NCBI GenBank assembly: GCA_002118135.1
Contig: BDIU01000271.1
Coordinates: 47,458-111,457 of the forward strand
Source: Trebouxia sp. TZW2008
Lineage: Eukaryota > Chlorophyta > Trebouxiophyceae > Trebouxiales > Trebouxiaceae
Length of the DNA stretch: 64,000 nucleotides
Reading direction: 5' to 3'
Below, piece by piece: positions 11,017 through 22,200 of this stretch (position 1 is the first letter of the stretch; each line of letters starts with the position of its first letter). The position numbers were made by a program, and so were the translations under genes. The notes under the pieces are model-generated. The model made no database searches. It saw only the letters and a program-made list of their open reading frames with translations, and was not told where the DNA came from.

Positions 11017-13011
11017 TCATTTCCCTAGTTTCATCCACTTCGGAACCTTCTTTTCACCAGTGCCAGTGGGTTTGCTGCTTGGTAAGAAAGATGATCCGGA
11101 GCCATTCTGTACCTCTGCTGCTCTTGCCTGGCTTCCTGAGCTGTCAGCATCAGCTTTAGCAATGGATCTGGCTGGAGGTAGAGCTTGCAAGGCTGTGATT
11201 TGTGACTGCAGGTAAGGGCCTTTGTATTCACCTTCAACGCCAATCAACACATTGGCAGCAGGTATGAGCCCTGCTCTGTAAAGCGTCAAGCTGCGATCTT
11301 TCAGAATCTGCTTGGGTGGAGTGACGTACATGTACCATTTGGGCACTCCAGGGTCAAGACACTGTTGAATGAGACTGTGCACTGCTGCCAAGGTTTCAAG
11401 GGCCTTGAACTCTGCCTGGATGATGTTATCATCTGGTAGATGTACGCGCACAGGGACAGGCCCAATCTGCTCGGCTCGCTTCCGCTCCTCTTGCTCCCTG
11501 AGCTTCAGAGTCTTGAGTGGCGCTGACGCTTGAGAATTCTTCCTAGCCCAGCCAGACATGACTTTCTGATAATCATCTGATGTGAAGTCGTAGAAGTCCT
11601 CTGGCACATCTGTCTCACATCTGCAAGACGCATATGTGCTTTTCAAGTGAGGCATGCGCCTTGCCAGGTCAGCTGAACATGTGTATTACTTGCCTTGTGG
11701 TCTTGTCTGCCATGTCAAACAATGCAGAGTCTCTGAAACATTGCAATTGTGGTCTCGCTTTTGGGTCAAAACCCAAGCACTGGTGTGAGGACTGCCTTGC
11801 ACAGTGTTTGCCTATGTCTAACAGGGTCCGATAGCAAGCAAATGCAATCAAGCATGGGCGTAGCACGCGGACTGTACCTGCTGCTCGCCTCTGCAGCTGC
11901 AGCTGCCTGTCTGGTGAACACATGAATCTGCCTGTCAAGCTTGCCGGGCTGAGGGTTCACACTGTTGCTTTCAGTGTGCTGCAGAACATTGCCATTGTTG
12001 CAAGGTGGTGTGCTGCTGTTACTGCCACCCTGCATTGCTCGTCCAGCTACTGCCGCGCTCACGTTTGCTGCGTGCTTGGAATGGCTATCTTCTGTTGCAT
12101 GATCAATGCCTGCACTATCTGTGGCGTTTTCAATAGATGGCACTATCGACTGGGCTGGCCCTGCAGCATGCACTGTGTCAATTGGCTCAGGCTGACTTGC
12201 AAGATCAGATGCTGGCTGAGGGTGTGCTGATACTGGGGCTGCTGCTGCATTCTCAAAGCTTGTCTCTGCTGCAGCTGCTGTAGATGAGGCAGAAGTGGTT
12301 GCTGTGGAGCTGTCTGCAAGGCCAAGGCGCTGCTCAGCCTGATCTGCAGCAAAGCATCTCTGTTTTCACTCTGTTGCTGCCGTTGCAGCTACTTCGGGAT
12401 ATCATGTCGTTAGGTTGCAGCAATAGCGTTCCACTTAGCCGACTTGCCTGTCATCAGCTCGAGCTTGGCTTCTTTTGGCAGGTTGGCGAAGCGCACAGGA
12501 GTTGTTGGATCAAGCAGCTTCTTCTGGAAGTACAGACGACACCCCTGAACGTCGAGCTGCGGCTTCTGCAGCACGCAGACTTCTTCGATGATCTTCTGAA
12601 GAGGAGCCATGGGTGTTACGTTCACGCTTGTGCGTTTGCCTGCAAACAGCATCTTGCTAAAAAGGTGATCAAGTCAGCCAACCAACATCAAGTGTGATTG
12701 CAGGCCTCGAAGCTACCTCTGAACTCGACAACGAACTTGAGTGACATGCTTGATGTGTTCAGCTAGCCTGCAACGCCTAGGGCAAAACTCCTGACACAGT
12801 ATACAAACGTCCAAGACTTGAGGTTCGCTAAGGACAAGCAGCGAGGTTTGAACCCTTCAGCTGACAAGTGAGCAGCAGATGTGCTTAGGTAGCACTCGTT
12901 CACGGAGCAAAGGCCTGGTTTGTGCAGACGGGTGCTGAAGTAGCAGTGCTTTGAGCAGGTTCTTCCATAGCTCTCATTGGCAGAACCTCGTGTAATCGGC
13001 AAAACCGTCAT
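11017..13011 (-). CDS. UBX-domain protein of the TUG/ASPL - PUX1 family
   Basis: These proteins bind the hexameric ATPase Cdc48/p97 through a UBX domain and disassemble or redirect it. Four exons (12987-13011, 12448-12639, 11878-12343, 11017-11620) give 428 residues. Residues 9-72 form a TUG-UBL1 ubiquitin fold (SVNVTPM, VRFANLPKEAKLEL). A long Ala/Ser/Thr linker follows. 'DRQIHVFTR' and 'EDFYDFTSDDY' match Arabidopsis PUX1; the UBX fold follows (VRVHLPDDNIIQAEF, WYMYVTPPKQ). The tail KVPKWMKLGK is the family's C-terminal motif. The 25-base first exon is supported by phase and by the family's N-terminus. The second intron appears to have a GC donor (ATGACAG|GCAAGT). It is divergent from the PILS gene, 215 bases away. 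Confidence 0.88.
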
Positions 13012-13226
13012 GGCGCAGGCGGAAGCCGTTAGTCATAGATGCGGCATGCATGAACGCTGCGCCCTGCGGTTGATGACAGCGGCGCGCGTGACGAAGCGCA
13101 CTTGGCTTGCAATTCGGAGATCTTGCTGACGTAACGGGCTGACGCTCGCATCCATGCAGCTGCATATACTCTGGCAGCTTGATCAGTAACGCTCAACGAC
13201 ACAGGACCTACCTCGTCGCTCTCGCG
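13012..13226. promoter_or_regulatory. Short shared promoter region, UBX gene (-) and PILS gene (+)
   Basis: Only 215 bases separate the two divergent start codons, so both promoters must sit here or overlap the first exons. The stretch is more GC-rich than the introns around it. I see no clear TATA box. Confidence 0.45.
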
Positions 13227-16200
13227 ATGGCGCCAGCGTGGCTCACGATGTTCCTCACTTCGACCATGCCGGTCGTCCAGATCGTGCTCATGTGCTGCAT
13301 GGGCGCACTCCTGGCACGTCAGGTCCGTTGCTACTTGTAGCAGACATGCAAAACCCGCTTCGCCCAAACCACTCATTGTCGTGACCATGTCTGTCGCTCT
13401 TTCCAGGGTATATTACATGGCCAAGCAAGGCAGCATCTGGGTCAGCTTGTTTTCTACATTTTTGTTCCCTGTTTGACTTTTACAAAGTTAGCTTCCTCAG
13501 TTGACCTAAATAACCTGGCTATCTGGTGGCCTCTTCCTGTCAATACAGCACTCAGGTGAAATGCCTCTCAATGAACCCATGTGCAATCTGCAGTGGCAAT
13601 GCACACACAGAGTCAATATTGACATCAGCTTGCGATGCTTGCAGCATAGCTACAGGCTTACTGATAGGTTGGCTCACAGCAATGATAATCCGACCACCAA
13701 AGGAGCTCAAAATGCACGTCATTGTTGCCACAGGCCTTGGTGAGCCACCAATCCTTACACAGTATCTTTCATCTTGAAACACTGCTTTCAGGTGCAGTCC
13801 ATCGTGCCAGCTGCCCATGACATGTAACAAACAAAGTGACGTGTTACTGATGCACACTAGTCTGTTGCATAGAGTCTCTGAGTCTGCCATGAGTGCTGAA
13901 ATTTGCACAGAACATCTGCATGCTGTTGCAAGCTCATCAAGTGTGGTGTGAGATGGCATTCTGTTTTGCAGGTAATGTGGGCAATCTGCCTTTGGTGATT
14001 GTAGCCACGCTTTGTGATGAAAGGACCAGCCAGTTCTCAAGGGAACTGGGGCCGCAGTGCGGTCAGATTGGCATTGCCTATGTTGCCTTTTCGATGTGGG
14101 TGGCTGGATTTGTGCAGTACTCTGTGGCTTACAACATGATGAAGCTTCCTGACAAGTAAGCCTGCCTGGAATACACCCACTTTAATGCTGTCACATGACC
14201 ATTGTGCACACATATATGGACCTGTTCTATGTGTGATACACAGTCACAACAGCCATCTGATGGTTGTACTCAGACATGCTTGTCGTGCCCACAGCTCTGT
14301 CACAATGCGGCTTTGGTGTTTGCATTGCGTTTGGTGCCACGCCTGTCACGTCAGCCTGTAATGTCACAGTTGACCTGTGGGCACACCATGACACTGCACA
14401 ATGCAGTATTTATATTCACAAAGATGTAGCATGTCTCTGCCTGCCTGCCTCAAATTCTGCCAAGCAGCATCGTTGGCAGAATTTGAGCTGGCTCGTTGCA
14501 CACTTTTGCGTGAATGAGCTGAACACGTCGTTCTGTCAAGCAAATTGGGGCCAGGTTCACCCTTTCCTCATGCAGTTGAGCAGCATGCACATTGAAAGGA
14601 CCACCAGAAACCATGTGAATTGATACACTTGCAGGCCTTTGGCATTGCCCAGCTCCCCAGCACTGTCACGCAAGCCCTCCAACCCCTCAGAACCCCCCTC
14701 CAAGCCCCCTGGAGCAGGCCCCTGGATCACTCCCGGCACGCCAGATTCCCGCCATGCCCAGCATCTGGCCTCAGTGGGCATCGGCGAGTTTGCAAGCAGT
14801 AAGTCACTCAAGCGAATCAGAAGCAGAGTGCATGAAGATGAAGAAGGGGGGCTGAGTCTGAGCCTGAGTGCTGAGGAGCTTGAGATGCAGCCACTTTGGC
14901 AGCAGCAGAATGGGCATTCAGATTCTGCAGGTGAGGCAAGTGACTGATTTGTTGCATATGGGAATGGGCATTTGGGTTCTGCAAGTACTCCATCTGGCAG
15001 GTACTCCATCTGTCAGATCTGAGACTGTGTTTGCCATTTGCCGGCATGGGACTTGGCAAGTATCCTACATTGGAGCCCTACATGCTGAATTATTGCTTCT
15101 GTTGCATATGACCTTTGCTAAGCATCGCAGCTGTTGCTACATCGTACTTGTTCACTCAGTTGCGCATTTGTGCAATATTGAGCTGTTTAGGCATCACAGC
15201 GTATGTCTCACTCAGAGCCAGTCAGTACTGCAGTGGAGCCTTCAGTCAATGTTGCACCCACCATTCCTGTATGCACGTCCCATGCTACCCTGGAATTGAT
15301 CAAATGGCTGGAAATGCAATCAGACACTTCAGAGTCCCTGTGATAGCCTTGCAAATCCTCGCTCATTTCATTTTCCTTCAGGTCCTGCGACGTGCAAAAG
15401 CGCGCCCTCAAAACTCCAACATGTTTCTTGTGTGACATCGCAGATTTAGCAAATCAAGTTGAGCTTGGAGGGCAGATGCTAGAGCAGCTTACTGACGGGC
15501 ATACAAACGGTCACCTTGACAGTCAGCCTGCAGACCCACATGCTGAGCCGTCTCAGAACGGTGATGCAAGGTATGCTGTCATGACAAGGACCAGATGCAA
15601 AGACGTGTGTAGTGAGCATCAGGTTTCGTATGTCATTTGCGTGTCCACATGTGCAGTGCAATAGCGTGCGTACTATGAGTTGCATTCGTGAGTTGAAACC
15701 TGCTCAATTGCTTTATGTGCAAGTACTCACATGCAAGCTGCCAAACCAGGCAATGGTATTGATTTGATTTGTTGATGGTCTGCTCTATTTGTCACATGCA
15801 TGCTGTCACGTTCCATATCACATTTGATGTCTCTTTCGGATTTTGTTACCCAGTCCACCAAACCCTTGCATCCAGTCAGCAGCAGCAGCACTTACTCTCA
15901 TGCATAAGTCAACAATGCATTGCTAAGGCATACAATATATTTTGTGCCTTCATCATTGCAGACTTTGCTTCTTTGCTACCACACATGTTCACTTCTGGAA
16001 TGTGTAGGGAGGCAGCACAGCCCTGGCAGATAGACACAGAGCCTGTACAGCGGCAGTCCAGGTGGGCTGAGGTGAAGGGGTGGGTCAGCAGGGGGTGGGG
16101 TTGGGTCATCATGGTCATCAACCTTCCCACTGCCTCAGCAATGGCTGGTAGGTTTCAAGCGCATATTTCTCATGATCTCTAATCTTTCCACTGCTTTAGC

Positions 16201-18321
16201 AGTGGCTGACAAGCATACCTAGTATAGCTGAACAAACCAATGTCAAGCATGAGTGCACCTGTTGAGTGGTACAGGCAAGCATTCTTGAGCTGTAACCCTC
16301 ACCATTGCTGAAGCAATGGATGATGCATACAGGCTGTTCACATATCATAGTCCCTAACCATGCCACTGCCTCAGCAACAACTGGTACATTTCAAGCGCAT
16401 GTTCTCACTGTCAATGAGCTTCCCAATGCTTCAGCATTGGCTGGAATGTGCACTTCTTGTAGCCAACATATCAAAGTCAAGCATGGGTGCACGTATTGAG
16501 CGGTACATGTGAACCGCGTAGCATATAGATCTTGATCATCAATTTCACCTTTGGTGAAGCAATGGATGATGATGCATACAGACTTGGCATACATCATGTT
16601 CATCAATCATGCCACTGCCTCAGCAATGGCCCGTGCATGTCAACTGCATTTTCTGTGCGTTTCACTGCTCAACTGCCTCAGGAATGGCTGCTGTGTGTAA
16701 GTGCATGATTGTCGTGTTCAGCAACCTTACCAGCGACGGCTTGTATGCAAATGTTTCAAAGGTGAACATGTACAACCTGAAAACATCGTCATGCGATCAC
16801 AGGGCTTGCAGTGGGGTGTGCTACCCCAAACGAGGGGTTGCTGTTTGGGCCAGAACCCCTTACAGAGAGCCTGCACACAAGTTGTCAACATTGACTTAGA
16901 ACAGGAACTGTCTGTGTGCCCTGCGACATGGAAAACTGCTACTCCTGACTTGCAGGGCTGGCAGTGGGGTGTGCAACCCCAATCAAGGGGTTGCTTTTTG
17001 GGCCTGATCCCCCTTTGGAGTTTCTTACAGAGAGCCTCAACACAATGGCAGCAGCAATGATTCCCAGCATGATGCTGGTTCTGGGCAGCGTCTTACATAA
17101 AGGTCCTGGATCAGCCAAGGTGCCTGTGAAGATCATCCTGGGGGTTCTGGGGGTCAGGCAGATCTTGATACCCCTTCTAGGTCAGGCCTCAAGCTGTTAT
17201 TAGTTGCAGTTCTGCTGCAAATGTTGCGCTGCATCCTGGATGATTGTAGTCAGCAACACAATGGTGTGACCCCAGGCTGCTGTACATTAGTTACTGTCCA
17301 GTGTAGTACAGTACAGCCACTGGAGTTTGACCCTGGTGTTGCAAACAAGTCAATGTCCAGTGCAGTCAAGTTTGGGCTGCATACTGTAATCAGATACTGT
17401 TTGCAGTGAACCAGTAGATAGCATGCTTGCACTTGTGCTGCTGACAAGACGTGTGGCATGAGCCATCTTGTGGGCTGAGTCACAGTGATACTGCTGTCTG
17501 ATCTGGTCAAGCAAACTCCCTGTGGCATGACCTGTGTAGCAAATTGCGCCATGCTATTCAATTGAATGCACTACAGCAATGCACTCCCTGCCACATGAAC
17601 CTGAAAGCTTTACCTGCTGGGCAGCGAATGTGGCATGCTGTATGGTGTGTAGACCGTCATGTTGAGTCAATGGCCGAGATTGACTGATTCATGCAGGCAC
17701 CTCTATGGTGTTATTGGCCCATAAATGGCATGTCTTCACAGCCCCTGACCCGTTGTTCTTCCTGGTTTTGCTACTGACACACACATGCCCTACAGCTATC
17801 AATATGCAGGTCAGCCCCTCACTCTAACAGCTCGACTGTGTTTTACTTTGGCAAGAGGAAGCTCTGCTGTGACACTAGATTCAAGGATGTTGCTTTTGAA
17901 TCCGCATCGTTGCAAGGTCAAGTTTGTCCCGCTGTCATAAGCAACAATGATGTGATACTTGATCATGTGAGATCTTTCTGTGCTCTGTCATGATGAACAA
18001 TGTTGTCATACTCAACCCAGCTATGCGCATTTGTCTGCTTTGTCTTTCTGGTTCTCTGTATGTGGACACTGAAACATATTTGCTCAGCCTGCCAGCATGC
18101 AATTGGCAGCATTAAAAGGATTTGACCTTCAATGTAAAAACAGTTGTTTCTGCTGGCGATTTGAGGTTGCATGTGGTGTGCTGCAGACTGTTGTGACAAT
18201 ACACCAAAACAGAGAAGCAGAGATGTCCTGCCTGTTATTTTGGCAGTACATTTGCAGCATATTTACGCTGCCATGCTTCATGTCAATGTACATGCACATC
18301 ATCAGGCAGACAAGCTTCTGA
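13227..18321 (+). CDS. PIN-LIKES (PILS) / auxin efflux carrier family transporter
   Basis: PILS proteins are multi-pass membrane carriers, mostly of the ER in plants, thought to move auxin or related compounds. Ten exons give 519 residues in one frame: 13227-13322, 13407-13555, 13645-13739, 13972-14155, 14635-14930, 15444-15570, 16008-16147, 16956-17180, 17697-17809, 18187-18321. The N-terminal half has VVQIVLMCCMGALLARQG, FVPCLTFTKLASSV and GLGNVGNLPLVIVATLC, the family's signature. A hydrophilic loop rich in Ser/Pro/Gln spans about residues 175-350. The C-terminal half has FGPDPPLEFLTESL, AAMIPSMMLVLGSVLHKGPG, TAPDPLFFLVLLLTH and SCLLFWQYICSIFTLP. The ATG follows directly from family alignment. 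Substrate is inferred from family only. Confidence 0.93.
16175..16710 (+). repeat. About seven decayed copies of the PILS exon 7 end and donor
   Basis: The exon 7 ending (CCACTGCCTCAGCAATGGCT|GGTA) recurs in degenerate form at about 16179, 16297, 16350, 16410, 16545, 16605 and 16665 in the following intron. Several copies carry the adjoining intron words TTTCAAGCGCAT or GATGATGCATAC. Confidence 0.8.
16799..16890 (+). repeat. Decayed copy of PILS exon 8 start
   Basis: The copy shares GCAGTGGGGTGTGC, ACCCCAA, AGGGGTTGCT, TTTGGGCC and TTACAGAGAGCCT with the true exon at 16956, but lacks about 10 bases and ends in frame stops. It lies upstream of the true acceptor. Confidence 0.85.
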
Positions 18322-19216
18322 GTTGGATCAGCTCATTCATTTTCCACATTTGGCAGGACAGCAAACATCAAATAAGGAGAAACAGAGGCAAATACGCTGC
18401 CTGTTCTTAGATTCATGCATTAGGTCATGTCATTGCAGCAGCTTGATTTTGTGTTTGACAGCGTCATGCAGCCTGTTAGATTTTGAAGTATATGCCTGTG
18501 AATCTGAGCAAGCCTTTCATGAGTGCAATTGCATGCTTCTGAAGCAGCTTTTGTGTGAAAAGGCTCTGCCTTTCACAGACCTGTTGTTGTTTGAGTATAT
18601 CGTTCATGCCTTTTGGTAATAGGTGCAGGGTCTCCATTGAGCTTCAACTTTTCGCTTTTGTGACAGTTGTGCGTTGTTGCAGCAGCTGTTCGCAGCCACA
18701 TGTCACTTCTGCAGAACCTGGCAAACCTTGCATATCAAACGAGTAGCAAGACACGTTGTATACTCACCAATTTAAAGCGGAATTTGCAATGTGCAATTTC
18801 GACAGCCATGGTCTTGCATCAGACTTTAGAGGTGTTGCACAACTCATGAGTGTTCAGATCACAGCTCAGGAATGCGCATGTCAGATTTTGACCACAGTGG
18901 CTGCAAAAGCAAACGCTGTAATGATTCAGTCGTGATAATGAAGTAAAGCTTTGATACCAAATCATTGATGGGTAGGCTGGCGTAACAATCCTAGATGACA
19001 AGCATCCTAGGAACGAAAGGAAGGTCTATACCTCTAGGCATCATAATAGGAACCTGTGTGAGCAGAACGTTCTAGCCATAAAGTGCGAAGCAAACTCATG
19101 AAAGCGAAGCAAACTCATGAAAGCGCGAAGCAACAGTGTTGGTACCAGCATCCATGGCCTTTGTCACTTGGTTGATTGTGAGAAGTTGGTTAGGGGCTAG
19201 AACGCGTGTTCAAATG
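18322..19216. other. Convergent intergenic stretch, PILS (+) and patatin (-)
   Basis: Two 3' ends meet here. Only short unsupported open frames occur. A small direct repeat, AAGCAAACTCATGAAAGCG, occurs twice around 19087-19125. Confidence 0.5.
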
Positions 19217-22200
19217 TCAGCTCTTGTGTTTGTCATCTCCACCCTGCTGCAGTTTCGCCAGCTGTTGCTGAAGCGCAGCTCTCTGCTGTGTGAGCCACTC
19301 ATACTTCTGCTGCAGTTTGTGCCGTCCCTCTGCATCATTGCTGTCATCTTCAGAGTCCTCCATGGACGACTCAGACTCGCTTTCCAGCTCAGCTGATGCG
19401 AGAGACTCAAGTGAGTCGAGAGAGTCGATCTCTGAGGCTTTGCTGCTGGTTTGAGGTGCCTCAGAAACGGCTGTGGGAGGGACTGAGCCAGCATAGGGTG
19501 TGAGTGCTCGCCTGACAGCTAACTGCCCTTCTTCTACACCCTTGATGATGGTTTCGGAGTCTATGCAGACAGGAGGATACCTGCACGACACGTCCTCATC
19601 ACTGTCAGCATCATGTACATGGTGGCTAAAGGGGCTCTGTGACCTTGCCAGGTGTCTTAACAAGCAACGCACTGCCGTCAGTCAACAGTGTGTGTCCAAT
19701 GTCATCTTGTGTCACGCAAGTTCCCCCTAACACTCATTGTGCAACGCAGCAACACCGAAAGCTGGGGGTCAGTCAGCTGACATATCACATGAAGATTGAT
19801 GCCAGCCAGAACGCAAACCACTGTTCCGCAATCCTGCTTGCCCTCAGTCATGCTCAGACCTCGTGCTCAATAGAGGACCACATTCAAAGCTAAAGTCAGC
19901 TCTAGCAAGCACTGCGGAGAATGCACCATCATATTGAAGCAGCTGGTGCAAAGCTTACTTGGAGGGAGCTCCAGGAAAGATGGGGTAGACATGACACCCA
20001 GCAAAGAAGGGCATGGTTTCAGAGCCTTCTTCCAGGCCCATAACCAACATCTCATCTGGCGATAGCCCATCTTCAGCAATTGTCTCCAACTCCTTCTGCC
20101 AGGCCTCCTTCATATATGCTGGGGTGAGGACTGCACGCTTGATGGCATCAAAGAAAATGTTGGTCACTGCCTTCCTGATACGACTCCCTCTGCAGCAGAA
20201 TTTATTCTTGACAGGGAAAGGCAGAAATTGCATCAGATCAAAGCTGCTACGTGAGGACTGCGCGCTGGAAGGCATCAGAGACAATGTTAATGACTGCCTT
20301 CCTGATACGACTCCCTCTGCAGCAAAATCATTTTACTCGTAACATGGAAATGCATAAACTGCATCAAATATAATATGCTGGGGTGAGAGAATTGCACGCT
20401 TGATTGCATAAAAGAAAATGATTGTCACTGCCTTCCTGATGCAGCTCCATGGGGTTTGATACAGCAACACCACATACGGCAAGAAATGAAGCAACACATA
20501 CAGCAACACCATGGGGTTTGATACAAATACAGTGACAGTGTCCATCCCAACGAGACATCACAGATGTCTCTGCCGTGTTGCGGCAGACTCTCAGAGTGAA
20601 CAGGCTGCCTTCCAAGACTCAGGCAGGCACGTTGTTGCCATTGTGTTATGACTGACCAAGCACGGCAACAGATATGTCAGATTCTGCTTACAACCTCAAA
20701 AGCTTTAAATGTGTTGTCTATGCTCACAAGAGAGGTTGCAGCACAGAGTCATGCATGGGTATAAAGCTCACTTGAAGGGCGGTCTTGAACAGAGAGTGAT
20801 GATGTGGGTGCAGCCATCGGCCACAGCAACCCTGAAAGGCACGGCTTCAAACACTGCAGCGTCCACAAGTCTCTGGCCCCTGCAGCACATTGACGCCACT
20901 CAGCTTGCATGCCAGCTGTGCCTTGAAAGCCTTTGCAAGTGCATGCACTGTCAAATTGCCATTGCAGGCTACTGCGTTTGTGGGCAAGGATGGCTTGGCT
21001 TGGGCTATGTTGTTGATATATTGTTTGTGTGCTACTCGTTGACATATGTGTGCATGCTCATGCGCTCAGAAGGTGGGAGTGATTGTGCGCCAATTGTGTT
21101 TTGCTCAATACCTTTGGTGTGAATTCCTTTGACATTGAAGAAGGGTGCCTCACTGCTGTGCACTAGCGACAAAGCAGGTTCAAGTCGGCACATTGAGAAT
21201 CTGCAATCTCTGATAGACTGTTTGAGACTGGGGACACTGACCTATGCTGCACAGGCTCCCCTGCTATTCTGGGAACATTGGCTGAGGCTCGTAGGCAGGC
21301 TATAAGGTCCTCCTTGCTCTCAAACCCTTCTAATAGCACTGGTTCCAGACTGTCAAGGGAGCTTGCCACCACCTATGGAACGCTCAGGCACACTGTCAAA
21401 GTGTGTAACAGACAAAAACAGGACAAGCTGAACGCCAAGATCTGGGCAGACTTGATACATTGACAGATTTGGCATAGTGCCAGTCATGGCGTGCAGGTTG
21501 CATAGACTGAGAAAGGGAGGACTTTGATGGAGCAAACAACCTCTTATACATACATGCAACCTTGACAATATCAGCTATATACATGTAAGCCAAGCACTTG
21601 CCTCATGCGCAAACATGCAACTGCTCAGTTTCAGTGTTCAATACTGAACAGTAAGCGACCAACCTTGAGAGGGATTGGAGAGTCTATGATAGCATCCCAG
21701 AAAAGTGGCTTCACCTTCTCCATGACATGGTCCAGAAGAAAGGTCAAGTTCAGCACAGGACCTGCAGCAATGCACTTGGCTGAGGTGAAAGTAACGCAAC
21801 TGCTTACAAGGGTTTGCAGATGCACTACTGAAGACCGTTGACAGCCAATTGTCCACTGAGTCTCTCCTGTGAGCTGTGAACTTGATTGGCAAGCTTTGCT
21901 TTCATGTGTTGGAAGCTTTTGCTTATGAACCTCAAGCTCTAGGATAGTCTAGCCTCTCAAGCCAGGACTGAGCACTGATGCAAACCAGGCAGGCTGCAAG
22001 TGATATTGATGGATATGGAAGCTTGTTTCACACAGCACATGCTGTCAGGCGTGCAAATTGCTCTGTGCGCATTGCGAAGGCCAAGCATGCAGTCATGCCC
22101 TTATCGCTCAAACTGACAGCAGCCCACACGTGCAACCATGCCTTGCACACTCAAGGATACAGCCATTTGATCCTGACAGCAGTCCACAGCTGCAATCATG

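Noticed and set aside
13029..13388. Long minus-strand frame over the UBX/PILS promoter
   Set aside because: It is antisense to PILS exon 1 and carries no family motif; the plus-strand exon is strongly supported.
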